Source: Lachnospiraceae bacterium UBA3821 (GTDB taxonomy: Bacteria > Bacillota > Clostridia > Lachnospirales > Lachnospiraceae). Taken from it: a stretch of 16,942 nucleotides of DNA. The position numbers were made by a program, and so were the translations under genes. This document shows, in pieces, positions 6,312 to 13,567 of this stretch; position 1 is the first letter of the stretch; each line of letters opens with the position of its first letter. The notes under the pieces are model-generated. The model had not been told where the DNA came from. It made no database searches and saw only the letters and a list, made by a program, of their open reading frames with translations. The stretch covers positions 1-16,942 of the forward strand of contig DFDT01000013.1 in the NCBI GenBank assembly GCA_002368865.1. Reading direction: 5' to 3'.

Positions 6312-7673
6312 ATGTATTTTAACATAGATAGGTCAGAGGTGCTTGAGAATATGGATCAGAAGATAAAAGAGCAGCAGGAGAAGCGGGAAGCGCGCAGAAA
6401 GCGGCGTATTCGGAATCAGATCATTGCCTATATCGTCCTTGTGGTATTGATCTTACTGATGGCGGGCGGCATTGTATATGGCATACAGTATCTGACACAG
6501 AAGGGTGAAGAAAACGGACAGGTGAAACAGGATCAGGTCGATCAGATGGTGGGTACGGAGGAGAGCCTGGAAGTTCCTCCCAGCAGTGAAGCTCCGACAG
6601 AACCGGTCATTGAACTGACGCCTGCGCAGAAATTGGATGAGATCGTCAATGCGGGCATTGAAGTGATGCCCTTGGAGGATAAGGTGGCGGGCTTGTTTGT
6701 TGTGACGCCGGAATCGATCACAGGAGTCAGTACTGCGGTAAAGGCAGGGGACGGAACCAAACAGGCCTTGACAAAGTATTCTGTGGGTGGAATCATCTAC
6801 AATACCAGAAATATACAAAATGAGTCGCAGTTCAAAGAAATGATTGATACCACCAAGCTCTATGCCAACTATCCGCTGTTTATCGCAGTGGAAGATGAGG
6901 GCGGTTCTGTCAGCCCGTTGGAGGAGAAAGGTCTGGTTGAGAAACAAAAAGGCGCGGCGGACCTGGGAACGGCGGGGGATGCCAATGCAGTCCGTGCTGT
7001 GGGCGAGAATATAGGAACCTATCTGGCCGCTTATGGATTTAACCTGGATCTTGCTCCGGTAGCCGATCTGAACAGTGTGAAAAATTCCGTCATGGCAAAA
7101 AGGAGTTACGGTGATTCTGCGGATGCGGTGAGTCCGCTTGTTTCCGCAATGGTGGAAGGGCTGGAGAGCAAGAAGATTGACACGTGTCTGAAGCATTTCC
7201 CGGGTATGGGCAGCACGACGCAAAATACGGATACAGGCCTGGCGTCTACGGATCGCAGCGCAGAGGATTTCAGAGCAAATGAATTTGTGGTCTTCCAGGC
7301 GGGAATCGATGCTGGAGCGGATATGGTGATGGTGAGTCACATGTCGGCACCTTCTCTTTCGGGTGACAATACGCCCTGCTCTATGTCATCTGCGGTGGTG
7401 ACGGATATTTTGAGGAACGAGATGGGATTTGACGGCGTGATTATCACGGATGCCATGAATCTGAAGGCAATATCGGAATACTATGGCGCGGATGAGGCGG
7501 CGGTGATGGCGCTGAAAGCGGGCTGTGACATGATCCTGATGCCGGAGGATTTTGAAAAGGCGTACAACGGTGTGCTGGAAGCAGTGCAGAACGGTGTGAT
7601 CTCTGAGGAGCGTATCAATGACTCCCTGCGGAGAGTATATCGCATCAAATACGCCGACAGAGTATCTGAATAA
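6312..7673 (+). CDS. Membrane-anchored glycoside hydrolase family 3 (NagZ-like) protein
   Basis: This 453-residue protein has a basic cytoplasmic head (residues 16-35, rich in Lys, Arg and Glu), one transmembrane helix (about 37-58, IIAYIVLVVLILLMAGG) and a Ser/Pro/Glu linker. An extracellular GH3 barrel runs from about 115 to 450. GH3 landmarks are VEDEGGSV, LDLAPVADLN, KHFPGMG (294-300) and GVIITDAMN with the expected nucleophile Asp380. Relatives cleave beta-N-acetylglucosamine from peptidoglycan or related glycans. The acid/base dyad is altered: where NagZ enzymes of Gram-positives have D-S-H after KHFPGHG, this one has N305-T-D307. It may have changed chemistry or lost activity. ATG 6312 is the longest start. 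ATG 6351 (MDQKIKEQQ) is an alternative and neither has a strong ribosome site. It stands alone between two terminators. Confidence 0.88.
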   Translation: MYFNIDRSEVLENMDQKIKEQQEKREARRKRRIRNQIIAYIVLVVLILLMAGGIVYGIQYLTQKGEENGQVKQDQVDQMVGTEESLEVPPSSEAPTEPVIELTPAQKLDEIVNAGIEVMPLEDKVAGLFVVTPESITGVSTAVKAGDGTKQALTKYSVGGIIYNTRNIQNESQFKEMIDTTKLYANYPLFIAVEDEGGSVSPLEEKGLVEKQKGAADLGTAGDANAVRAVGENIGTYLAAYGFNLDLAPVADLNSVKNSVMAKRSYGDSADAVSPLVSAMVEGLESKKIDTCLKHFPGMGSTTQNTDTGLASTDRSAEDFRANEFVVFQAGIDAGADMVMVSHMSAPSLSGDNTPCSMSSAVVTDILRNEMGFDGVIITDAMNLKAISEYYGADEAAVMALKAGCDMILMPEDFEKAYNGVLEAVQNGVISEERINDSLRRVYRIKYADRVSE

Positions 7674-7691
7674 GGTTAAAATGCTAAAAAT

Positions 7692-7735
7692 AAGACACAA
7701 AATCCGCAAATACTGTGAATTTTGTGTCTTTACTT
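7692..7735 (+). terminator. Terminator after the GH3 gene
   Basis: AAGACACAAAAT (7692-7703) pairs perfectly with ATTTTGTGTCTT (7719-7730) across a 15-nt loop. The following bases TACTTTAG are only moderately T-rich, so it may be leaky. Its end overlaps the -35 region of the transporter promoter. Confidence 0.7.
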
Positions 7736-7757
7736 TAGTGTGTTGCTATGGTAAAAT
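7729..7757 (+). promoter_or_regulatory. Promoter of the amino acid ABC transporter operon
   Basis: TTTACT (7729-7734), a 17-bp spacer, then the extended -10 TGgTAAAAT (7749-7757). The -35 overlaps the tail of the preceding terminator. The start would be near 7764, giving a leader of about 48 nt. Confidence 0.6.
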
Positions 7758-7770
7758 AGCCCTTGTTTTA

Positions 7771-7797
7771 TGGGAGTTGCTCCCGATTTTTATTTTA
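7771..7797 (+). terminator. Small terminator-like hairpin in the transporter leader, possible attenuator
   Basis: GGGAG and CTCCC close a 3-nt TTG loop (about 7771-7783), followed by GATTTTTATTTT. This is a short hairpin plus T run placed between the promoter and the GGAGGAG ribosome site. The stem is only five pairs, so it may pause rather than stop polymerase. Confidence 0.3.
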
Positions 7798-7811
7798 TGG
7801 AGGAGAGAATT

Positions 7812-8624
7812 ATGAAAAAGAAAATTGCAATGTTATTGACCTTGACCATGATGTCCGGGCTGCTGCTTACCGGTTGTAACACCGGCAGCAATGCAGGAAC
7901 CGGCGCTTCCCAGTCTGCAAAGGCAGAGCTGGTATACGCAGTAGAGGCGGGAAGTGCAGGAGAGGAAGTTGCCAAGGAGAAAGGCTTCAAGATCAATTCT
8001 GTGGCTTCTCAGGCAGATGCTTTGATGGAAGTGGCATCCGGTACTTCTGATGCGGCGATCATCGATCTGCTCATGGCGGGCGCTATGATCGGTGAGGGCA
8101 CCAGCTATCCTAACATGATCCACACGGAGGAGCTGACCACCGAGGAGTACGGCGTAGGCTGCCGTAAGGGTTCTGACCTGGCATCTTATATCAATGCGGT
8201 ATTTGCTGATACCTATGCGGATGGTTCCCTGAAGACCACTGCAGAGAAGTATGGCGTACAGGAGTCTCTGGTGGAGCAGGCTGCTGCAGAGTTTACCGCA
8301 TCTGCAAGCGACAGTGATGTGGCTTATATTCAGGGAAAAGGTACTCTGATCGTAGGAATCACGGATTTTGCGCCGATGGATTACAAGGATGACAAGGATC
8401 AGTGGATCGGATTTGATGCAGATATGGCCCGTGTGGTTGCTGAGAGAATGGGCGTTACCGTTGAGTTCGTAGAGATCGATTGGGACAACAAGATCATGGA
8501 GCTCAATTCCAAGAATATCGATGTGGTATGGAACGGTATGACTCTGACCAACGAGGTCAAGGAGTCCATGGAGTGCACCAACGCATACTGCAATAACGCA
8601 CAGGTGGTAGTTGTAAACAAGTAA
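7812..8624 (+). CDS. Amino acid ABC transporter solute-binding lipoprotein, circularly permuted
   Basis: This 270-residue protein starts at ATG 7812 behind GGAGGAGAG. Residues 1-22 form a lipoprotein signal ending LTGC, with Cys22 lipidated. The remainder is a family-3 solute-binding protein with its halves swapped. Residues 39-156 (YAVEAGSAGEEVAKEKGF, DAAIIDLLMAG with likely ligand Asp85, EEYGVGCRKGSDL, ADGSLKTTAEKYGV) are normally lobe 2 and the C-terminal end. After a linker (157-171), residues 172-270 (YIQGKGTLIVGITDFAPMDY, WIGFDADMA, VWNGMTLTNE, CNNAQVVVV) are normally the mature N-terminus and lobe 1. The interlobe stretch that would join QVVVV to the AVEAGS strand is missing, so the new ends lie at the hinge. 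The frame is continuous. It is followed by its permease and ATPase, so it should still serve transport of a polar amino acid. The usual substrate Arg after T-x-E is Val here. Confidence 0.92.
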   Translation: MKKKIAMLLTLTMMSGLLLTGCNTGSNAGTGASQSAKAELVYAVEAGSAGEEVAKEKGFKINSVASQADALMEVASGTSDAAIIDLLMAGAMIGEGTSYPNMIHTEELTTEEYGVGCRKGSDLASYINAVFADTYADGSLKTTAEKYGVQESLVEQAAAEFTASASDSDVAYIQGKGTLIVGITDFAPMDYKDDKDQWIGFDADMARVVAERMGVTVEFVEIDWDNKIMELNSKNIDVVWNGMTLTNEVKESMECTNAYCNNAQVVVVNK

Positions 8625-8652
8625 TAATTGACAAAGGATATGGAGTTTGCCT

Positions 8653-9309
8653 ATGTTTTGGCCGGTTACCTGGTCCCTGATGAATGGTCTGTGGACGACT
8701 TTTAAAATATTTGCTCTGACACTTGTGTTTGCTCTGCCGTTGGGACTTGTGATAGGTATTTTGAGTATGAGCAAATGCAAACCTGTAAAGTGGCTGATCG
8801 ATATTTTGGTCTGGATCGTGAGAGGAACCCCCCTCATGCTTCAGTTGATCATTATCTTTTACGGACCGGGGTTGTGGCTGGGACACAATATCTGGAACGG
8901 CGGGGAGAGCGGACGTATCACGGCGACTGTGGTGGCTTTTTCCATTAATTATGCATGCTATTTTTCCGTGATTTTCCGCGGCGGTATCGAGGGCGTTCCG
9001 GTCGGACAGAGAGAGGCCGGTCAGGTGCTGGGAATGACGAAGATGCAGATTTTCTTTAAGATTACGTTGCTCCAGATGATCAAGCGGGTGGTGCCGCCCA
9101 TGTCCAATGAGGTGATCACCCTGGTGAAGGATACTTCCCTTGCCAGGATCATTGCCGCATACGAGCTGACCTTTGCGGGATATTCCTTTATGAAATCTGA
9201 TGGCCTTACCTGGCCGCTGTTTTATACAGGTGTCTTTTATCTGTTGTTTGTGGGGATTCTGACGGTGCTCTTTAATCTCATTGAGCGCAAGCTGGACTAT
9301 TTCAGGTAG
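8653..9309 (+). CDS. Amino acid ABC transporter permease (HisM/GlnP type)
   Basis: This 218-residue integral membrane protein forms the channel of the importer. ATG 8653 is preferred: GGAG (8642-8645) lies 7 nt upstream, while an in-frame TTG at 8647 is too close to it. About five hydrophobic segments are visible, starting with LWTTFKIFALTLVFALPLGL and ending with FYTGVFYLLFVGILTVLF. The conserved RGTP sequence is present. The cytoplasmic EAA loop that docks onto the ATPase is present as QREAGQVLGMTKMQIFFKITL. Only one permease gene is in the cassette, so a homodimer is expected. The stop codon overlaps the ribosome site of the ATPase gene (TAGGAGG), which indicates tight coupling. Substrate cannot be read from the sequence beyond a polar amino acid. 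Confidence 0.95.
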   Translation: MFWPVTWSLMNGLWTTFKIFALTLVFALPLGLVIGILSMSKCKPVKWLIDILVWIVRGTPLMLQLIIIFYGPGLWLGHNIWNGGESGRITATVVAFSINYACYFSVIFRGGIEGVPVGQREAGQVLGMTKMQIFFKITLLQMIKRVVPPMSNEVITLVKDTSLARIIAAYELTFAGYSFMKSDGLTWPLFYTGVFYLLFVGILTVLFNLIERKLDYFR

Positions 9310-9319
9310 GAGGCATGAC

Positions 9320-10105
9320 ATGGCGATCTTGGAAGTAAAAAATATTGAAAAACATTTTGGCAATACAAAGGTACTCCAGGATGTGAGCTTCTCACTGGAG
9401 GAAGGCAATGCACTTGCGATCATCGGATCCTCCGGCTCCGGCAAGACCACATTGCTCAGATGCTTAAATTTTCTGGAGATGCCAAGCCAGGGGACGATCG
9501 TTGTGAAGGGTGAGACGTTATTCGATGCATCCCGTCCGTCGAAGGAGTGGGACAAAGATCTGCGCACAAAACGTCTGCATTTTGGCATGGTGTTCCAGTC
9601 CTTTAATCTCTTTCCGCAGTATACGGCCTTGCAGAATGTAACGCTGGCGGAAGAACTGCTGGCAAAGGAACGTTCGGATTACAAGGCAAATCGGACGCAG
9701 ATCCTGGAGGAGATCAAAGAGCACGGGAAAGCGCTCCTGGCACAAATGGGGCTTTCCGACAGAATGGATCATTATCCGCACCAGCTTTCCGGCGGACAGC
9801 AGCAGAGAGTGGCCATTGCCAGGGCATTGGCGCTGAAACCGGATATCCTGTGCTTTGATGAGCCCACATCGGCGCTGGATCCGGAGTTGACCGGCGAAGT
9901 GCTGAAGGTCATCAGAGGATTGGCGGATCAGAAGACCACGATGATCATTGTGACCCACGAGATGGCGTTTGCCAGAGATGTGGCGGATCAGATCATTTTC
10001 ATGGATGGCGGCGTGATCGTGGAACAGGGCGATGCAAAGCAGGTGATCGATGCGCCGAAAGAGGAGCGGACCAAACAGTTCCTCACCAGATATACACAAG
10101 GTTAA
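9320..10105 (+). CDS. Amino acid ABC transporter ATP-binding protein (GlnQ type)
   Basis: This 261-residue ATPase powers the importer. It starts at ATG 9320 after TAGGAGG. Walker A GSSGSGKTT is at residues 37-44 plus flank. The Q-loop lies in MVFQSFNLFPQ, the signature is LSGGQQQRVAIARAL, Walker B with the D-loop is LCFDEPTSALD, and the switch histidine is in IIVTHEMAFA. These are all intact and in order. The helical domain has a somewhat longer charged segment (about 115-140) than typical GlnQ proteins of about 240-250 residues. It is the last gene of the transporter operon and is followed by a strong terminator. No second transporter component is seen after it. Confidence 0.96.
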   Translation: MAILEVKNIEKHFGNTKVLQDVSFSLEEGNALAIIGSSGSGKTTLLRCLNFLEMPSQGTIVVKGETLFDASRPSKEWDKDLRTKRLHFGMVFQSFNLFPQYTALQNVTLAEELLAKERSDYKANRTQILEEIKEHGKALLAQMGLSDRMDHYPHQLSGGQQQRVAIARALALKPDILCFDEPTSALDPELTGEVLKVIRGLADQKTTMIIVTHEMAFARDVADQIIFMDGGVIVEQGDAKQVIDAPKEERTKQFLTRYTQG

Positions 10106-10135
10106 GCATTGGGATAATTTGCAGGGAAAATAGAA

Positions 10136-10190
10136 CAGGCACATCATACATTTCGGTACAGACCGGTTTGTATGACGTGCCTGATTTTTA
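10136..10190 (+). terminator. Terminator of the ABC transporter operon
   Basis: CAGGCAC (10136-10142) pairs with GTGCCTG (10177-10183). TCATACA pairs with TGTATGA and CGGT with ACCG inside, giving a long three-part hairpin, followed by ATTTTTATT. It sits before the oppositely oriented tRNA gene. Confidence 0.85.
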
Positions 10191-10214
10191 TTCATTCATT
10201 TGGGCAATAAAAAA

Positions 10215-10286
<72 letters not shown>

Positions 10287-10317
10287 ATATCGCAATCAAT
10301 GCTTGCGAACAAAACAT

Positions 10318-10346
10318 ATTCTACAGCATAAACTTCGTGCTGTCAA
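10318..10346 (-). promoter_or_regulatory. Promoter of tRNA-Gly
   Basis: On the minus strand, perfect TTGACA (10346-10341), a 17-bp spacer, then TAGAAT (10323-10318). It starts about 25 nt before the tRNA and diverges from the promoter at 10369-10397. Confidence 0.8.
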
Positions 10347-10368
10347 CCCTATTTTTCAAATAAATCCC

Positions 10369-10397
10369 TTGCACAGTGCCTGCAAAGAGAATAAAAT
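10369..10397 (+). promoter_or_regulatory. Likely promoter of the beta-CASP gene
   Basis: TTGCAC (10369-10374), 17 bp, TAAAAT (10392-10397). The start would be near 10404. An inverted repeat TGTAAA (10403-10408) and TTTACA (10427-10432) lies just downstream of the start point and could be an operator; that is weak evidence. Confidence 0.5.
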
Positions 10398-10466
10398 AAA
10401 AGTGTAAAGTGGGGATAGTATGGGAATTTACATAAAATCTAGAATAGACAGCAAGGAGGGTTATGC

Positions 10467-12062
10467 ATGAAATTAGTATTTATCGGAGCAGATCATGAAG
10501 TGACGGGAAGCTGTCATTATCTTGAGGCAGCGGGGAAGCATATCCTGGTGGATTATGGTATGGAGCAGGGAATTCATACCTTTGAGAGTGCGCCGCTACC
10601 GGTGGATGAGGCGCGGATCGACTATGTGTTTTTGACCCACGCGCATGTGGATCATTCGGGGCTATTGCCTTTGCTCTATGCAAGGGGATTTCGAGGACAG
10701 ATTTTCACCACAGATGCCTCAGCGGATCTGTGCAGCATTATGTTGCGGGACTGTGCGCACATTCAGATGATGGAGTCGGAGTGGCGCAACCGCAAGGCAA
10801 AACGAAGCGAGAATGTAGCACATCAGGAGCCGCTTTATACCATGGAGGACGCGGACGGTGTGATCAAGCGCATCGTGCCCTGTCATTATGATCAGGAAGT
10901 GAACATCTGTGAAGGCATAAAAATCCGGTTTACAGACATCGGACATCTGCTGGGCAGCGCCAGCATCGAGGTATGGCTGACTGAGGACGGTCGCACGAAG
11001 AAGATTGTGTTCTCCGGCGATATCGGCAATAAGGAGCAGCCACTGCTGAAAGACCCGAAACCCACGGCGCAGGCAGATTATGTGGTCATGGAATCCACCT
11101 ACGGCGACAGGCTGCATACCACGGAGAAAGTGGATTATGTAAAGGAGTTGGCGCAGATCCTGAAGGAGACCTTTGACCGGGGCGGTAATGTGGTAATCCC
11201 GTCCTTTGCGGTGGGCAGAACGCAGGAGATGTTGTATTTTCTGCGGCAGGTGAAGGTGGACCGCCTGGTAAAAGGACATGAGAATTTCCAGGTTTATGTA
11301 GACAGCCCTATGGCGGTGGAGGCCACCGAGATCTTCCAGGACAACCGCATGGACTGCTTTGACGAGGAAGCTATGGCGCTGGTGCGGGAAGGCATTAATC
11401 CGATTGCCTTTTCGGGTTTGAAACTTGCGATCACCAGTGAAGAATCTAAGGATATCAACTTCAATGACGATCCCAAGGTTATCATTTCCGCCTCCGGTAT
11501 GTGCGAGGCCGGGCGTATCAGACATCATTTGAAACATAACCTCTGGCGCGAAGAATGTACCATTTTGTTTGTGGGGTATCAGGCAGTCGGAACTTTGGGC
11601 AGAAGCATTGTAGAGGGTGCAAAAGAGGTTAAGCTGTTTGGTGAATCCATTCAGGTGCGTGCCCATATCAAACAGCTGCGCGGCATGAGCGGTCACGCGG
11701 ACAAAAACGGCTTGATCGAATGGCTGGAAGCTTTTGAGGAGAAACCTAAGAAAGTCTTTATTGTGCACGGTGAGGACGGCGTGAGCACCGCCTTTGCGGA
11801 ATGCCTGAAGATCGAGCATGGGCAGCGCGCCTATGCGCCTTACAGCGGCACAGAGTTCGACCTGCTTTCCAACCAGTTCCTTTACGAAGCAGACCCTGTG
11901 CTCATCAAGAAAAAAGCAAAACCCGCCAGTGGTGTATTTGCCCGCCTGGTGGCTGCGGGACAGCGCCTGATGGCTCTGATCTCCAAGAGCGATGGGCTGG
12001 CTAATAAAGATATGGCCAAGTTTGCGGATCAGATCAATTCGCTGTGCGATAAGTGGGAGTAA
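10467..12062 (+). CDS. Metallo-beta-lactamase fold, beta-CASP RNase-like protein (CPSF/Ysh1 type)
   Basis: This 531-residue predicted zinc nuclease resembles the bacterial relatives of the mRNA cleavage factor CPSF73. ATG 10467 has AAGGAGGG upstream. The metal-binding motif THAHVDHSG places His58, His60, Asp62 and His63. Further family blocks follow in order: DIGHLLGSAS, VFSGDIGN, MESTYGDRLH, the beta-CASP segment (PSFAVGRTQEMLYFL, YVDSPMAVEAT), ISASGMCEAGRIRHHL, and the C-terminal RMMBL block with MSGHADKNGLIEWL and VHGEDG. About 65-75 residues, partly basic, follow and are not part of the core. Exact substrate in bacteria is not established for this subgroup; RNA is likely. It starts a run of co-directional genes, with the phosphoesterase 6 bp downstream. 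Confidence 0.92.
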   Translation: MKLVFIGADHEVTGSCHYLEAAGKHILVDYGMEQGIHTFESAPLPVDEARIDYVFLTHAHVDHSGLLPLLYARGFRGQIFTTDASADLCSIMLRDCAHIQMMESEWRNRKAKRSENVAHQEPLYTMEDADGVIKRIVPCHYDQEVNICEGIKIRFTDIGHLLGSASIEVWLTEDGRTKKIVFSGDIGNKEQPLLKDPKPTAQADYVVMESTYGDRLHTTEKVDYVKELAQILKETFDRGGNVVIPSFAVGRTQEMLYFLRQVKVDRLVKGHENFQVYVDSPMAVEATEIFQDNRMDCFDEEAMALVREGINPIAFSGLKLAITSEESKDINFNDDPKVIISASGMCEAGRIRHHLKHNLWREECTILFVGYQAVGTLGRSIVEGAKEVKLFGESIQVRAHIKQLRGMSGHADKNGLIEWLEAFEEKPKKVFIVHGEDGVSTAFAECLKIEHGQRAYAPYSGTEFDLLSNQFLYEADPVLIKKKAKPASGVFARLVAAGQRLMALISKSDGLANKDMAKFADQINSLCDKWE

Positions 12063-12068
12063 CGCAAC

Positions 12069-12839
12069 ATGAAAACTTTAGTGATCCCGGACATACATCT
12101 GAAACCATGGATTTTTGACGAAGCCGATAAACTGATGCGGAAAGGCGCAGCAGATTCGGCGGTCTGTCTGATGGACATTCCGGACGATTGGAATAAAGCG
12201 TTCAAGACAGAGCTATATGCGGAAACCTATGACCGTGCGATCAGGTTTGCCAAGGATTTTCCGAACACTAAATGGTGTTATGGCAACCATGATGTCTGTT
12301 ATCTGTGGAATCAGCGGGAGAGCGGTTTTTCCATTACCGCCACTTATACCGTATGCCGGAAATTGTTTGAACTGGAATCTGCACTGACGGACAGCAGTCT
12401 GATCGCTTTTGTGCATCGGACGGATCATGTATTGTTCTCCCATGGCGGACTGCGGAATTATTTTATCAGAGAAGTTATGGAGGCAGAATCGTCAGAGGCG
12501 GAAGAAACCGCACCGGAAATGCCGGAGATCAGTTTTGACACCGACGAAGATCTTGACCGGATGCTCGCGCTGGTTAACTCCAAGGGCGAGGGCTGGATGT
12601 GGTCGGATGAGTCTCCTATTTGGTACAGGCCGCAGTATAATGGCAGTGCCGATCTTTTCCGCAGGGAGGGATGGATCCAGGTGGTGGGACATACGCCGGT
12701 GGAGAAGATATATGACGGCGGCGGGTTTATCTCCACGGATGTGTTCTCGACCTATCAGAATGGCAGGCAGATCGGGGAGTCTGCGTTTCTCATAATTGAC
12801 ACACAGACCTGCGAGTGGGAGAAACAATTTATTCAATAA
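12069..12839 (+). CDS. Calcineurin-like metallophosphoesterase
   Basis: This 256-residue cytoplasmic phosphoesterase has a two-metal active site. It starts six bases after the beta-CASP stop, with GGGAG inside the end of that gene as ribosome site, so the two are translationally close. Visible motifs are PDIHLKP (Asp8, His10), LMDIPDDW (in place of the usual G-D-x-x-D: the Gly is Met, the Asp is kept), GNHD, LFSHGGL and VGHTPVEKI near the C-terminus. Residues 138-160 form an acidic Glu-rich insert. The substrate is unknown; relatives act on phosphoproteins, nucleotides or diadenosine polyphosphates. Pairing with an RNase-like gene makes a nucleotide or RNA-end role attractive, but this is only context. 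Confidence 0.9.
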   Translation: MKTLVIPDIHLKPWIFDEADKLMRKGAADSAVCLMDIPDDWNKAFKTELYAETYDRAIRFAKDFPNTKWCYGNHDVCYLWNQRESGFSITATYTVCRKLFELESALTDSSLIAFVHRTDHVLFSHGGLRNYFIREVMEAESSEAEETAPEMPEISFDTDEDLDRMLALVNSKGEGWMWSDESPIWYRPQYNGSADLFRREGWIQVVGHTPVEKIYDGGGFISTDVFSTYQNGRQIGESAFLIIDTQTCEWEKQFIQ

Positions 12840-12863
12840 AAAGACAGCGAAAGGAATAGCAGC

Positions 12864-13517
12864 ATGAAAGCCATTTTTTTAGATTACACCGGCACCATCG
12901 TTCAGGAGGACGAGCCGTACACGAGAGAGTTACTCAGCTATTTTGCAACTCACAGTGACTTGAAAAATCCCAAAGATATCCTGCGTGTGGTGTGGGGGAA
13001 AGTCAAGGAGCTAGAGGCGGAAAGCTTTGGTGCTTCTTTTATTAAAAATGATGAAAAGGTAGATAAAATACTTGCCCATTGTGCGGAGCATTACGGTCTT
13101 CGGGGAGATTTTGCCTATATGCATGAGGTGTGGCGTAAAGTCTGGGTTTACGCGCCGTTGTATGATGATGTAAAGCCGTTTTTTGAAAGGGTGAAGCTGC
13201 CAATCTACATTTTGTCCAATGACGACCTGTGTTATCTGGAAGAATCCATGCAACTGAAAGGTCTGCATCCTGCGGGAATCATTTCAGCGGAACTGGCGGG
13301 TGCATGCAAGCCAAACAGAGCCATATTTGAAAAAGCATTGGAAGTGGCGGGAGTGAAGCCTGACGAAGTCATACATATCGGGGACTCGGTGACTTCCGAT
13401 GTAGAGCCGGCGAAAGCGCTGGGGATCACGCCGATTTATATTTCCCGTACAGCTCCGGCAGCATTGGAAGATGTGCGGGTGATCCGGTCGTTGGAGGAAT
13501 TAAAAGACGAATTCTGA
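12864..13517 (+). CDS. HAD-superfamily hydrolase
   Basis: This 217-residue phosphatase-like protein has an AAAGGA ribosome site before ATG 12864. Motif I is LDYTGT (nucleophile Asp7), with Thr9 at the position that is Asp in most HAD phosphatases; this is the pattern of P-type ATPases (DKTGT). Motif II is ILSNDD, motif III is the Lys of GACKPNRAIFEKAL, and motif IV is HIGDSVTSDVEPAKALG. A helical cap lies between residues 20 and 90. The missing general acid/base Asp may slow phosphate release or indicate an unusual substrate. It lies 24 bp after the metallophosphoesterase and is followed by the GNAT gene, apparently in the same transcription unit. The substrate is unknown. Confidence 0.92.
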   Translation: MKAIFLDYTGTIVQEDEPYTRELLSYFATHSDLKNPKDILRVVWGKVKELEAESFGASFIKNDEKVDKILAHCAEHYGLRGDFAYMHEVWRKVWVYAPLYDDVKPFFERVKLPIYILSNDDLCYLEESMQLKGLHPAGIISAELAGACKPNRAIFEKALEVAGVKPDEVIHIGDSVTSDVEPAKALGITPIYISRTAPAALEDVRVIRSLEELKDEF

Positions 13518-13567
13518 TCTGGATGCAAAACAGATCAACAAGTGAAAAAACAGGATGGAAAAGGTAT

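Noticed and set aside
7812..8624. Binding protein as two genes or a frameshifted tandem pair
   Set aside because: There is one uninterrupted frame with one signal peptide. Neither the missing halves nor a second copy lies upstream or downstream.
8557..9588. 343-codon minus-strand ORF opposite the permease and ATPase
   Set aside because: It is antisense to two well-supported genes, has no ribosome site and spans a gene junction.
10403..10432. TGTAAA/TTTACA inverted repeat as a firm operator
   Set aside because: Only six bases per arm with an 18-bp gap in AT-rich DNA; mentioned with the promoter but not strong enough alone.
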